64,000 nucleotides of DNA from Rhodoferax ferrireducens (GTDB lineage Bacteria > Pseudomonadota > Gammaproteobacteria > Burkholderiales > Burkholderiaceae_C). Numbering within the stretch: the stretch's first letter is position 1; each line of letters begins with the position of its first letter. Under the pieces are notes generated by a model. The model was not told the DNA's origin. It made no database searches and saw only the letters and a list, made by a program, of their open reading frames with translations. Position numbers and translations under genes: made by a program. The DNA lies in contig NZ_QEII01000323.1 of the NCBI RefSeq assembly GCF_003347515.1, positions 62,001 through 126,000 on the forward strand, read 5' to 3'. Below are positions 35,268 through 43,522 of the stretch, one piece after another.

Positions 35268-36209
35268 TCAGGGGGCCGTGCCATGCCGGGCAAAAATGTC
35301 GGCCGCATGCAGCACGCCCGCCGGCTCGCCGGACGCATCGACGAGGTTGACTTGGGCCAGCTGATGCTGGGTCATGAACGACACCGCCTCGCGCAACGAG
35401 GCTTGCGCCGGCAAGCTCCAACCGGTCTGCGCTGGCTCACTGCGGGCGAGGCTGCCGGCGCTCTGCAGCGAGAGCAGCTTGATGCCGATGTCGCTGCGGC
35501 CGACAAAGTCCACCACCAGGTCGTTGGCCGGATTCGTCAGCAGTTCCAGCGGTGTCCCCACCTGCACGATCTGGCCCTGGTCGAGCAGCACGATCCGGGT
35601 CGCCAGCAACAGGGCTTCGTCGATGTCGTGCGTGACCAGCACAATGGTTTTGCCCGAGAGCTGGTGCACACGTTTCAGCTCCGCCTGCAGGGCAGCACGG
35701 GTCACCGGGTCAAGCGCGCCAAAGGGTTCATCCATCAAGAGCACCGCCGGGTCGGCGGCCAGGGCGCGCGCCACGCCGATGCGCTGCTGCTGGCCGCCCG
35801 AGAGCTGGTGCGGATAGCGCTCGCGGTACAGCTCCGGGTCGAGCTGAAACAACTGCAGCAGCTCGGTCACGCGCTGCTCGATGCGCCGCGCCTCCCAACC
35901 CAGCATCTGCGGCACGGTGGCGATGTTGCGCGCCACCGTCCAGTGCGGGAACAGGCCGACCGACTGGATGGCGTAGCCCATGCGCAAACGCAGCTCGCGC
36001 ACCTTGAATTTGTAGATTTCCTCGCCCTCAAACAGGATGCGGCCGGCGTCGTGATCTTCCATGCGGTTGATCATCTTCAGCAGGGTGGATTTGCCGGAGC
36101 CCGAGGCGCCGATCACCACCAGCAACTCACCGCGCTCGATCTTGAGGTTCAGGCCCTCGATGACCTTGAGCCCGCCGTAGGCTTTGCTGATGTTTTGGAA
36201 TTCGATCAT
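35268..36209 (-). CDS. yehX: Osmoprotectant ABC transporter ATP-binding protein (YehX/OpuCA-like)
   Basis: A 313-residue ATPase. Walker A GASGSGKST is at about residues 34-42, the Q-loop in YAIQSVGLFPH, signature LSGGQQQRIGVARAL near 137, Walker B VLLMDEPFGALDP and the switch His in LVTHDIDEA. After about residue 235 a single degenerate CBS-like region replaces the usual tandem CBS osmosensor of OpuA/OpuC. It overlaps the upstream permease gene by four bases, ensuring coupled translation. Confidence 0.92.
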   Translation of the reverse strand: MIEFQNISKAYGGLKVIEGLNLKIERGELLVVIGASGSGKSTLLKMINRMEDHDAGRILFEGEEIYKFKVRELRLRMGYAIQSVGLFPHWTVARNIATVPQMLGWEARRIEQRVTELLQLFQLDPELYRERYPHQLSGGQQQRIGVARALAADPAVLLMDEPFGALDPVTRAALQAELKRVHQLSGKTIVLVTHDIDEALLLATRIVLLDQGQIVQVGTPLELLTNPANDLVVDFVGRSDIGIKLLSLQSAGSLARSEPAQTGWSLPAQASLREAVSFMTQHQLAQVNLVDASGEPAGVLHAADIFARHGTAP

Positions 36210-37420
36210 GGCTGCAGCGCCGCTTGTGGCCCGGTCGCCAGCCTTGTCTGGGGGCCTTGTGTCACCGTGATCAGGACCTTGAACGCAGTGTCCGCCAGCA
36301 CCGCCAGCGCGACGATGGGCAGCACACCCAGCAGCACCAGGTCATGCGCACTGCTGAACAGGCCCTCGAACATGATGGCGCCCAGGCCGCCCGCGCCAAT
36401 CAGGGCCGTCACGGCCGCCAGGCCAATCGCCTGGTTGGTGGCGGTGCGCGCGCCCGCCAGCAGCACCGGCAGCGCCAGCGGCACCTCCACCCGGTAAAAA
36501 ATTTGCAGCGGCGACATGCCCATGCCGCGCGCCGCCTCGCGCACGGCGGCCGGCACCTGTTCCAGCCCGGCCAGCGTGCCGCGCACCACCGGCAGCAGGC
36601 TGTAGAGAATCAGCGCGATGACGCCCGGCGCCATGCCAACGCCGCTGATGCCGGCCCGCGCCAGCGTCGGATAGGCCGCAGCCAGCAAGGCCAGCGGCGC
36701 CATCAGCAAGCCGAACAGGGCAATCGAGGGAATGGTCTGGATGATGTTGAGCACCGGGAACAGCGCCTGACGCCCGCGCGCGGATTTGCAGACCCACCAA
36801 CCGAGTGGCAGGCCCAGGCACAGCGTGGGCAGCAGCGCCGCCAGCACAATGGCGATGTGGCGCAGCACGGCCGCTCCGAACACCCCGGACTGGTTGGCCC
36901 ATTCCTTCATGATCGACAGCGCATCGCACGCGCCCGAGAGCAGCGGCAGCGAGAAGAGAATCACCGCCATGAGCAGCACCGCTATGCGAACCGCCAGCCC
37001 CACTTGCAGACGCTGCAAGGCGTCCACCACCGTCAACCAGAGAACGATCAACAGCGTCCAGAACGCGCCGCCCAACGCGGTACGCGCCAGCGGCGATTCG
37101 GTCAATGCCACCTGGCTGGCATAAGACCCCGCCACGGCCAGCAAGCCCGCCAGCAGGGCGACCGCGCCGATCACCTGGAACCAGAGGACGGCACGCGTCG
37201 GTCGCAGCAGCGGGGCCAGCATGAGCGCCAGCAACAAGGCGAGCCAGCCCCACGACGGACCGTCCAGCGTCCGCAACAGGGAAACCGCCTCGCCCGACAC
37301 CAGCCGGTTCGGCGCCACGCGCAGGAACGGCAGGCCGGCGACGGCGCCAACACCGATGAAGGCAAGTACCGCCGCGACCGGATTCCAGCGCACCGGCAGT
37401 GCCCCGCGTAGCACGCTCAA
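36206..37420 (-). CDS. yehY: Osmoprotectant ABC transporter permease (YehY-like, long form)
   Basis: A 404-residue inner-membrane protein. The N-terminal half (about residues 1-165) adds several membrane helices not present in ordinary OpuC permeases, as in E. coli YehY (385 residues). The C-terminal half is the BPD-transp permease domain, with IQTIPSIALFGLLMAPLA, GMGMSPLQIFYRVEVPLALP and ALIGAGGLGAIMFEGL. It lies 15 bp after the substrate-binding protein gene, completing the OsmF-YehY-YehX-YehW order. Confidence 0.9.
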   Translation of the reverse strand: MSVLRGALPVRWNPVAAVLAFIGVGAVAGLPFLRVAPNRLVSGEAVSLLRTLDGPSWGWLALLLALMLAPLLRPTRAVLWFQVIGAVALLAGLLAVAGSYASQVALTESPLARTALGGAFWTLLIVLWLTVVDALQRLQVGLAVRIAVLLMAVILFSLPLLSGACDALSIMKEWANQSGVFGAAVLRHIAIVLAALLPTLCLGLPLGWWVCKSARGRQALFPVLNIIQTIPSIALFGLLMAPLALLAAAYPTLARAGISGVGMAPGVIALILYSLLPVVRGTLAGLEQVPAAVREAARGMGMSPLQIFYRVEVPLALPVLLAGARTATNQAIGLAAVTALIGAGGLGAIMFEGLFSSAHDLVLLGVLPIVALAVLADTAFKVLITVTQGPQTRLATGPQAALQP

Positions 37421-37435
37421 GCGCTCAGGCCCGAG

Positions 37436-38359
37436 CTACTTGATCAGGCCCTTGGATTTGAGAAAGTCGCCCGCCACTTTTTTGGCATCCTGGCCTTCGA
37501 GCTGAATTTTGGCGTTGAGTGACTGCAAGGTCGGGCCGTCCAGCGCCTTGAACACCGGCGCCAGAATGGTCCTGATCTTCGGGTTCTTGCTCAGCACCTC
37601 GTCGCGGACGATGGGCGTGGGCGCATAAATCGGCTGCACGCCCTTGGGGTCGTCCATGATGACCAGGCCCAGCGCCGCCACCGGGCCGTCGGTGCCATAG
37701 GCCATGGCGGCATTCACACCGGAAGTTTTTTCGGCCGCCGCCCGGATGGTGGCCGAGGTATCGCCGCCAGCGAGGGTCAGCAACTGCTCGGGCTTGAGCT
37801 TGAAGCCGTAGGCGCTCTGGAAGGCCGGCAACGCGTCCGAACGCTCCACAAACTCGGCCGAGGCCGCCAGCTTGAACTGGCCGCCGCCGCTGATCCATTT
37901 GCCCATGTCGTCCAGCGTCTTGAGCTTGTTGGCCGTCGCCACGTCCTTGCGCACCGCAATCGCCCAGGTGTTGTTGGCCGGCGAGGGCTCCAGCCAGACG
38001 ATTTTGTTCTTCTCGAAGTCCAGCGCCTTCACGCGCTCATAGCCGGCCTTGGCGTTCTTCCAGGCCGGGTTGGACTCCTCGGCGAACATGAAGGCGCCGT
38101 TGCCGGTGTATTCCGGATAGATGTCGATCTCGCCCGCCGTGATGGCGCCGCGCACCACCTTGGTGTTGCCGAGCGAGGACTTGTTTTCGGTCTTGATGCC
38201 GCCGGCCTCCAGTGCCAGCACGATCATGTTGCCCAGCAACTTGCCCTCGGTGTCAATCTTGGAGCCAACCCGCACCGGCGCTGCCGGCTGCGCCAGCGCA
38301 GCGCCGGCCAGCAAGGACGCGGTGAACAGCATGAGGGCTCGACGTTGGATAGGTTTCAT
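37436..38359 (-). CDS. osmF: Glycine betaine-type periplasmic binding protein (OsmF/YehZ)
   Basis: A 307-residue secreted receptor with signal peptide ending ASLLAGAALAQ (about residue 23). RVGSKIDTEGKLLGNMIVLAL and GEIDIYPEYTGNGAFMF contain the OpuAC-type ligand-binding blocks, with conserved Tyr residues in PEYTG. The first gene of the four-gene importer. In E. coli the orthologous set is osmotically and stationary-phase induced and has low affinity for betaine; whether this one does the same is inferred. Confidence 0.92.
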   Translation of the reverse strand: MKPIQRRALMLFTASLLAGAALAQPAAPVRVGSKIDTEGKLLGNMIVLALEAGGIKTENKSSLGNTKVVRGAITAGEIDIYPEYTGNGAFMFAEESNPAWKNAKAGYERVKALDFEKNKIVWLEPSPANNTWAIAVRKDVATANKLKTLDDMGKWISGGGQFKLAASAEFVERSDALPAFQSAYGFKLKPEQLLTLAGGDTSATIRAAAEKTSGVNAAMAYGTDGPVAALGLVIMDDPKGVQPIYAPTPIVRDEVLSKNPKIRTILAPVFKALDGPTLQSLNAKIQLEGQDAKKVAGDFLKSKGLIK

Positions 38360-38490
38360 GGCATGGGCCTTTCGTGAAAAGAGTTGTTTTGATTTTGCAG
38401 CATGCCGGTGAATTGCAGTTGCGCAAACCGCGCATAGGCCCCAAACCCGTCAAAATAGGACTCTTAAATTTTCGGCGCTGGAGCCTTGTC

Positions 38491-38706
38491 ATGCCCATCA
38501 TCCCACCCCCTGATCCCACCGTCTGCCCGCTGTGCGGGCAATCCAACCAGTGCGCCGGGCAGGTGGAACGCGCCACCGGCGTCAAGCAACCACCCTGCTG
38601 GTGCACCCAGGCCACGTTCGGGGCCGAACTGCTGGCGCGCGTGCCGGAGCCCGCCCGCCGCCTGGCCTGTATTTGCGCCGCCTGCGCGCGGACCGTCGCA
38701 CCATGA
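38491..38706 (+). CDS. Small cysteine-rich CWC-family protein
   Basis: A 71-residue protein with a Cys pattern CPLCGQSNQC, then CWC (PPCWCTQATF) and CICAACAR, the CWC family's likely metal-binding arrangement. GGAG lies upstream of the ATG. Its stop overlaps the next start by four bases. Divergent from the osmF operon. Function of the family is unknown. Confidence 0.85.
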   Translation: MPIIPPPDPTVCPLCGQSNQCAGQVERATGVKQPPCWCTQATFGAELLARVPEPARRLACICAACARTVAP

Positions 38707-38930
38707 GCTGGTTGGACCGTTTTCCGCTGCTCTGGTTGAGCGTGCTGGCGCTCTGGATGGCGGTCGCGCCGATCACGCCCGAGCCGCACCTGATTGAAAA
38801 ACTCAGGATGCTCTGGCAGGGCACACTGGCGCGCCCGATAGACATCTTCGACCTGTTCCTGCATGCCACGCCGCTGGTGTTGCTGGCGCTGCGCCTGTGG
38901 CGCTTGAAGTCGAAAACAGGGGCAACTTGA
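38703..38930 (+). CDS. Small inner-membrane protein of unknown function
   Basis: A 75-residue protein with two predicted membrane helices (about residues 8-25 and 53-68) around a conserved-looking loop EPHLIEKLRMLWQGTLARP. Short proteins of this kind are often labelled RND transporter in databases, but nothing in 75 residues supports that. Translationally coupled (ATGA) to the CWC gene. It ends six bases before dispersed repeat copy C. Confidence 0.7.
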   Translation: MSWLDRFPLLWLSVLALWMAVAPITPEPHLIEKLRMLWQGTLARPIDIFDLFLHATPLVLLALRLWRLKSKTGAT

Positions 38931-38935
38931 CAAGC

Positions 38936-39000
38936 GCTACCTAATTTATAGCTACTTGCGCACTATTGACGAGGGCTAGAGGCTTATTTGGCGTATAAAT
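38936..39000 (+). repeat. Dispersed 60-65 bp repeat, copy C
   Basis: GCTACCTAATTTATAGCTAC, a variable middle, then GAGGGCTAGAGGCTTATTTG and the end TATAAAT. It aligns with copies A, B and D. Located between the small membrane protein gene and the arsR operator, it may contribute the TATAAAT to the arsR promoter (inference; a TTGACG lies 22 bp before, more than the ideal 17). Confidence 0.7.
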
Positions 39001-39021
39001 CTGCAGCAACCCGATCGTTTA

Positions 39022-39053
39022 TTCAATAATTCAACATAAGTTGTAGAATTGAA
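39022..39053. promoter_or_regulatory. ArsR operator candidate overlapping the arsR leader
   Basis: An imperfect dyad centred at 39037/39038. Outer arms TTCAAT (39022-39027) and ATTGAA (39048-39053) and inner CAAC (39032-39035) and GTTG (39040-39043) are all symmetric about the same point. It ends two bases before the arsR start codon, where bound repressor would block transcription or initiation. The TTCAA/TTGAA half-sites resemble known ArsR-family operators. Confidence 0.6.
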
Positions 39054-39055
39054 CA

Positions 39056-39412
39056 ATGGATAAATTATCAGCTATCGCCGTCTTTGAATCACTCTCGTCC
39101 GGCGTGCGCCTGGACATCTACCGGTTGCTGGTCAAAGTCGGACCGGCGGGCTTGGTCGCCGGAGAAATCGCCAGCACCCTGGCGGTGCCGCCAACCAATC
39201 TGTCGTTTCACCTGAAGGCGCTGACCCATGCGCAGCTGGTCGCCGTGGTGCAGGAAGGGCGCTTCCAGCGCTACCGCGCCAACCTTAGCCTGATGCAGGA
39301 TTTGATCGGATATTTGACCGAAGAATGCTGCGCCGGCCATCCCGAGCAATGCAGCGACCTGTGCCCGCCGCTGGCCTGCGCCGAGGCGGCGCTGCTCCCG
39401 ACGCCGGCCTGA
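39056..39412 (+). CDS. arsR: Arsenic-responsive ArsR repressor
   Basis: A 118-residue winged-helix repressor. The recognition helix region is VPPTNLSFHLKALTHAQLV (about residues 44-62). Cysteines cluster at the C-terminus: C91, C92, C99, C103 and C108. This is the Acidithiobacillus-type As(III) site (C95/C96/C102 there) rather than the CVC-in-helix-4 type of E. coli. As(III) binding would release DNA and induce the seven-gene operon. It starts two bases after the predicted operator. Confidence 0.93.
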   Translation: MDKLSAIAVFESLSSGVRLDIYRLLVKVGPAGLVAGEIASTLAVPPTNLSFHLKALTHAQLVAVVQEGRFQRYRANLSLMQDLIGYLTEECCAGHPEQCSDLCPPLACAEAALLPTPA

Positions 39413-39472
39413 GTCGGTGCAGAGGGGTGCGCCTTGCACGACTGTTATTTCAACCTTTGATGGAGTTTCAAA

Positions 39473-39859
39473 ATGAAGAAGATCCAGGTTTTTGATCCGG
39501 CCCTGTGCTGCAGCAGCGGCGTTTGTGGTGTCGAAGTGGACCAGGCGCTGGTCAGTTTTGCGGCCGACGTGGCATGGGCCCAACAGAACGGCGCCCTGGT
39601 CGAGCGCTTCAACCTGGCGCAACAACCGATGGTTTTTGCCGAGCATGCCGTCGTGAAGGGCCTGCTGGAACGCTCCGGCGAGAGCGCCTTGCCGGTGACG
39701 CTGGTGGACGGTGAACTGGCTTTGGCCGGGCGCTACCCGACGCGCGACGAGTTGACGCGCTGGCTGGCGGACAAGGTCCAGTCCGCCACCGAACAACCGG
39801 TGATGGAACAGTCCGCCCCAGCCCCCGGCGCCTGCTGCTCCGGCGGTCGCTGCTGCTGA
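39473..39859 (+). CDS. arsD: ArsD arsenic metallochaperone
   Basis: A 128-residue protein that passes As(III) to ArsA. The essential C12, C13 and C18 are present in PALCCSSGVC, and the vicinal pairs C121/C122 and C127/C128 form the C-terminus. Length is slightly above the usual 120. It lies between arsR and arsA as is common where an ArsA ATPase drives the pump. Confidence 0.93.
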   Translation: MKKIQVFDPALCCSSGVCGVEVDQALVSFAADVAWAQQNGALVERFNLAQQPMVFAEHAVVKGLLERSGESALPVTLVDGELALAGRYPTRDELTRWLADKVQSATEQPVMEQSAPAPGACCSGGRCC

Positions 39860-39881
39860 TCCACAGGCGCGTACCAGAAGC

Positions 39882-39948
39882 CCGTCATTGCGAGCGCAGC
39901 GCGGCAATCCAGGAGTCATGGATTGCCGCGCTGCGCTCGCAATGACGG
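39882..39948. repeat. Perfect 30-bp inverted repeat of a dispersed element (copy 1), between arsD and arsA
   Basis: Left arm 39882-39911 begins CCGTCATTGCGAGCGCAGCG and is exactly complementary to the right arm 39919-39948, with a seven-base loop GGAGTCA. The hairpin lies in the mRNA between arsD and arsA and could affect stability or coupling. Two related copies occur inside arsA and at the 5' end of acr3. Confidence 0.9.
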
Positions 39949-39983
39949 ATTCAAGTGCTCATCAGCGTTGAAAGAAACCAACT

Positions 39984-41867
39984 ATGAAATTCCTCGATCA
40001 GCCCCCGCGTTTCCTGTTCTTCACCGGCAAGGGCGGCGTCGGCAAGACCTCGATTGCCTGTGCCACCGCAATCCAGCTGGCGGCGGCGGGCCAGCGCGTG
40101 CTGCTGGTCAGCACCGATCCGGCGTCCAATGTCGGTCAGGTGTTTGGCATCACGATCGGCAACCAGATCACCGCCATCCCCAGCGTGGCCAGGCTGAGCG
40201 CGCTGGAGATCGACCCGCAAGCCGCCGCGCAGGCCTACCGCGACCGCATCGTCGGGCCGGTGCGCGGCAAGCTGCCCGACAGCGTGGTGAAAGGCATCGA
40301 GGAACAACTCTCCGGCGCCTGCACCACCGAGATTGCGGCGTTTGACGAATTCACCGCCTTGCTCATCGATTCCGCGTTAACGCACGATTTCGAGCACATC
40401 ATTTTCGATACCGCACCCACCGGCCACACCATCCGCATGCTGCAGTTGCCGGGCGCGTGGAGCGGCTTTCTGGAGGACGGCAAGGGCGATGCCTCGTGCC
40501 TGGGCCCGCTGGCCGGGCTGGAAAAACAGCGCACCCAATACAAGGCGGCGGTGGACGCGCTGGCCGACCCCGCGCGCACCCGCCTGGTGCTGGTGGCACG
40601 GGCGCAAGCCTCCACCTTGCGCGAGGCGGCGCGCACGCATGACGAGCTGGCCGGCATTGGCCTGTCCAAACAGTTTCTGGTGATCAACGGCGTCTTTCCA
40701 TCCGACGAGGTCGCGCAAGACCCGCTGGCGACCGCCATCCGCCGGCGCGAACAGGCGGCGCTGACGGTCCTGCCCGCCGCGCTGCTGGCCCTGCCGACGG
40801 ACCAGATTCCGCTCAAGGCGTTTGATCTGGTGGGGCTGGACGCTTTGCGCCAGCTGCTGACATCTAGCGCTCCAGTCGCAGCCGATGTCCGTCATCGCGA
40901 GGCCGCAGGCCGTGGCGATCCAGAATGGCGTGCCCGCGATATGGATTACCGCGCTTCGCTCGCAATGACGGAGTTGGCAGAACCCGGTTCCCTTACCGCC
41001 CCCAGCCTGTCGCAGCTGGTGGACGAGATCGCCGCCGACGGCCACGGTCTGGTGATGCTGATGGGCAAGGGCGGCGTCGGCAAAACCACGCTGGCGGCGG
41101 CGGTGGCGGTGCAGCTGGCGCACCGCGGCTTGAGCGTGCACCTGACCACCTCCGACCCCGCCGCGCATCTGCTCGAGACCCTGCACGGCACGCTGGAACA
41201 CCTGACGGTCAGCCGCATCGACCCGCACGAAGTCACCGAACGCTACCGCGCACAAGTGCTGGCAGCCAAGGGCGCCAAGCTCGACGCCGCCGGCCGCGCC
41301 CTGCTGGAGGAAGACCTGCGTTCGCCCTGCACCGAAGAGATTGCCGTGTTCCAGGCCTTCTCGCGCATCATTCGCGAGGCCGGGCAAAAGTTTGTCGTGA
41401 TGGACACCGCGCCCACCGGCCACACCTTGCTGCTGCTGGACGCCACCGGCGCCTACCACCGCGACATCGCGCGCCAGATGGAAGCCAGCAAGATGCACTT
41501 CACGACACCGATGATGCAGTTGCAAGACCCGAAGCAAACCAAGGTACTGCTGGTGACGCTGGCCGAAACCACGCCGGTGCTGGAGGCCGCCAATCTGCAG
41601 GCCGACCTGCAGCGCGCCGGCATCGCGCCCTGGGCCTGGGTCATCAACAACAGCGTGGCGGCCACCTCGATGACCGCGCCGCTTACGTCACCCTTGTTAC
41701 GCCAACGCGCCCGCAACGAACTGCGCGAGATCGAAGCGGTCGCCAGCCGCCACGCCCAGCGTTACGCCCTGGTGCCCTTGCTGCAAGACGAACCGGTTGG
41801 CGTCGAACGCCTTTTGCAACTTGCCGCCAATCCATCCACCAAAACACTAACTCCCAAGGAAATCTGA
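39984..41867 (+). CDS. arsA: ArsA arsenite-pump ATPase, linker enlarged by a repeat
   Basis: A 627-residue ATPase with two homologous halves that energises arsenite efflux. P-loops are GKGGVGKTS at 15-23 and GKGGVGKTT at 361-369; DTAPTGHT occurs in each half. The As(III)-binding cysteines are C113, C172 and C449. E. coli plasmid ArsA (583 residues, from memory) has C113, C172, C422 and a second P-loop at 334, so everything after the linker is shifted by about 27. That is the size of the repeat-coded segment at residues about 302-330. Partner pump is Acr3 here rather than ArsB. Confidence 0.95.
   Translation: MKFLDQPPRFLFFTGKGGVGKTSIACATAIQLAAAGQRVLLVSTDPASNVGQVFGITIGNQITAIPSVARLSALEIDPQAAAQAYRDRIVGPVRGKLPDSVVKGIEEQLSGACTTEIAAFDEFTALLIDSALTHDFEHIIFDTAPTGHTIRMLQLPGAWSGFLEDGKGDASCLGPLAGLEKQRTQYKAAVDALADPARTRLVLVARAQASTLREAARTHDELAGIGLSKQFLVINGVFPSDEVAQDPLATAIRRREQAALTVLPAALLALPTDQIPLKAFDLVGLDALRQLLTSSAPVAADVRHREAAGRGDPEWRARDMDYRASLAMTELAEPGSLTAPSLSQLVDEIAADGHGLVMLMGKGGVGKTTLAAAVAVQLAHRGLSVHLTTSDPAAHLLETLHGTLEHLTVSRIDPHEVTERYRAQVLAAKGAKLDAAGRALLEEDLRSPCTEEIAVFQAFSRIIREAGQKFVVMDTAPTGHTLLLLDATGAYHRDIARQMEASKMHFTTPMMQLQDPKQTKVLLVTLAETTPVLEAANLQADLQRAGIAPWAWVINNSVAATSMTAPLTSPLLRQRARNELREIEAVASRHAQRYALVPLLQDEPVGVERLLQLAANPSTKTLTPKEI
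40889..40971. repeat. Dispersed inverted-repeat element (copy 2), in frame within arsA
   Basis: Degenerate left arm 40889-40922 (CCGTCATCGCGAG start) and right arm 40942-40971 (TGGATTACCGCGC to CGCAATGACGG) around a 19-bp centre. It matches the 30-bp repeat between arsD and arsA. It codes for the linker between the two ATPase halves. Confidence 0.8.
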
Positions 41868-41868
41868 A

Positions 41869-42369
41869 ATGACCGACAAAGTCCTGAACGTCTTGTTCCT
41901 GTGCACCCACAACTCGGCGCGCAGCATCCTGGCCGAAGCCATCCTCAACCACATCGGCCGGGGTCGCTTCAAGGCCTATTCGGCCGGTAGCAGCCCGCGC
42001 GACAATCAACAACCCAACCCGCTGGGCCTGCAAGTGCTGCAAAACGCGGGCATTGCCGTGGCGGGTCTGCGCAGCAAGAGCTGGGACGAATTCGCCAGCC
42101 CGGAGGCGCCACACATGGACCTGGTGATCACCGTCTGCGACAACGCCGCCGGCGAGGTCTGCCCCTACTGGCCCGGCCAGCCGGCTACCGCGCACTGGGG
42201 CTACCCCGACCCGTCGGTCGGTGATGGCTCGGAAGCCCAGAAGCTGGAAGCCTTTCGCCAGACCCTGCACGCGCTCAAACGCCGGCTTGAACTGCTGATC
42301 AGCCTGCCCCCCGCGAAGCTGGAAAAGACCTTGCTGCAGAGTACGGCCCGCGACCTGGCCAAGGGGTAA
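41869..42369 (+). CDS. arsC: Arsenate reductase, thioredoxin-coupled (low-molecular-weight phosphatase type)
   Basis: A 166-residue reductase turning As(V) into As(III). The P-loop CTHNSARS starts at C12; VCDNAAGEVCPYWPG provides the second and third redox cysteines that hand electrons on to thioredoxin. It begins one base after the arsA stop. Note that a second, unrelated arsenate reductase follows acr3, so this operon has both fold types. Confidence 0.92.
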   Translation: MTDKVLNVLFLCTHNSARSILAEAILNHIGRGRFKAYSAGSSPRDNQQPNPLGLQVLQNAGIAVAGLRSKSWDEFASPEAPHMDLVITVCDNAAGEVCPYWPGQPATAHWGYPDPSVGDGSEAQKLEAFRQTLHALKRRLELLISLPPAKLEKTLLQSTARDLAKG

Positions 42370-42373
42370 GACC

Positions 42374-43522
42374 ATGGACGCCCCACGTCAAGACAGCACC
42401 CAACCGGCGACCGCTGCTGCTTCGTCGTTGCGAGCGCAGCGCGGCAATCCAGGCGCCATGAGCCTCTTCGAGCGCTATCTCACCGTCTGGGTATTCCTGT
42501 GCATTGTCGTCGGCATTGTGCTCGGCCAGTGGCTGCCCGGTGTGTTTCAGGCCATCGGCGGCATGGAGGTGGCGAATGTCAACCTGCCCGTCGGTGTGCT
42601 GATCTGGGTCATGATCATTCCGATGTTGGTCAAGGTGGACTTTGGCGCGCTGCACGAGGTGCGCCAGCATGTAAAGGGCATCGGCGTCACGCTGTTCGTC
42701 AACTGGCTGGTGAAACCGTTCACCATGGCCTTCCTCGGCTGGCTGTTCATCCGCCATCTGTTTGCGCCGCTGCTGCCCGCCGACCAGCTCGACAGTTATA
42801 TCGCCGGCCTGATTTTGCTGGCCGCCGCGCCCTGCACCGCCATGGTGTTTGTCTGGAGCCGGCTTACCGGTGGTGACCCGCTGTTCACCCTGTCGCAAGT
42901 GGCGCTGAACGACAGCATCATGGTGATCGCCTTTGCGCCGCTGGTGGCGTTCTTGCTGGGCATCTCGGCCATCACCGTGCCGTGGGCAACGCTGCTGATT
43001 TCAGTGGGGCTGTACATCGTGATTCCAGTGCTGCTGGCGCAGCTGTGGCGCAAGGCCTTGATGGCCAAGGGACCGGCCGCATTTGACGCCGCCATGCACA
43101 GGATCGGCCCCTGGTCCATCGCTGCCTTGCTGGCCACGCTGGTGCTGCTGTTCGCCTTCCAGGGTGAGGCGATTTTGAAGCAGCCGCTGGTGATTGCCTT
43201 GCTGGCCGTGCCGATTTTGATCCAGGTGTTTTTCAACTCTGCGCTGGCTTACTGGCTGAACCGCGCAGTCGGTGAAAAACACAATATCGCCTGCCCCTCG
43301 GCCTTGATTGGCGCCTCCAACTTCTTCGAGCTGGCGGTGGCAGCGGCCATCAGCCTGTTTGGCTTCAACTCGGGCGCGGCACTGGCCACGGTGGTGGGCG
43401 TGCTGATCGAAGTGCCGGTGATGCTGCTGGTCGTCTACATTGTCAACAATTCCAAACCCTGGTACGAACGCGGCTTGACCCACCAAGCGCCAGCGTCCCG
43501 CTCTGAAAGAACCCAGCCATGA
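42374..43522 (+). CDS. acr3: Acr3-family arsenite efflux transporter
   Basis: An inner-membrane carrier with ten predicted membrane helices; the functional Cys lies in LLAAAPCTAMVFVWS and the signature SALIGASNFFELAVAAAISLFG covers a late half-helix. From the ATG at 42374 it is 382 residues; residues about 17-27 (SSLRAQRGNPG) come from a dispersed repeat and the family normally starts at MSLFERYLTVW, i.e. 42458. Either start is possible; the first is four bases after arsC, the second lacks a good ribosome site. ArsA probably docks on this pump. Confidence 0.93.
   Translation: MDAPRQDSTQPATAAASSLRAQRGNPGAMSLFERYLTVWVFLCIVVGIVLGQWLPGVFQAIGGMEVANVNLPVGVLIWVMIIPMLVKVDFGALHEVRQHVKGIGVTLFVNWLVKPFTMAFLGWLFIRHLFAPLLPADQLDSYIAGLILLAAAPCTAMVFVWSRLTGGDPLFTLSQVALNDSIMVIAFAPLVAFLLGISAITVPWATLLISVGLYIVIPVLLAQLWRKALMAKGPAAFDAAMHRIGPWSIAALLATLVLLFAFQGEAILKQPLVIALLAVPILIQVFFNSALAYWLNRAVGEKHNIACPSALIGASNFFELAVAAAISLFGFNSGAALATVVGVLIEVPVMLLVVYIVNNSKPWYERGLTHQAPASRSERTQP
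42423..42451. repeat. Dispersed element half-site (copy 3), at the 5' end of acr3
   Basis: CGTCGTTGCGAGCGCAGCGC and the following nine bases match one arm of the inverted repeat between arsD and arsA. The other arm is absent. It codes for SLRAQRGNP, a peptide often seen where such repeats lie in genes. Confidence 0.8.

Noticed and set aside
38703..38930. An RND efflux transporter subunit
   Set aside because: A 75-residue protein with two short helices cannot be an RND pump; similar database names seem to be propagated errors.
39882..39948. A rho-independent terminator between arsD and arsA
   Set aside because: The stem is perfect but no T-run follows, and related copies occur inside genes, so it is a dispersed repeat.
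39882..42451. A CRISPR array, suggested by three repeats in the ars operon
   Set aside because: Copies are irregularly spaced, differ in length and lie partly in coding sequence; there are no spacers and no cas genes.
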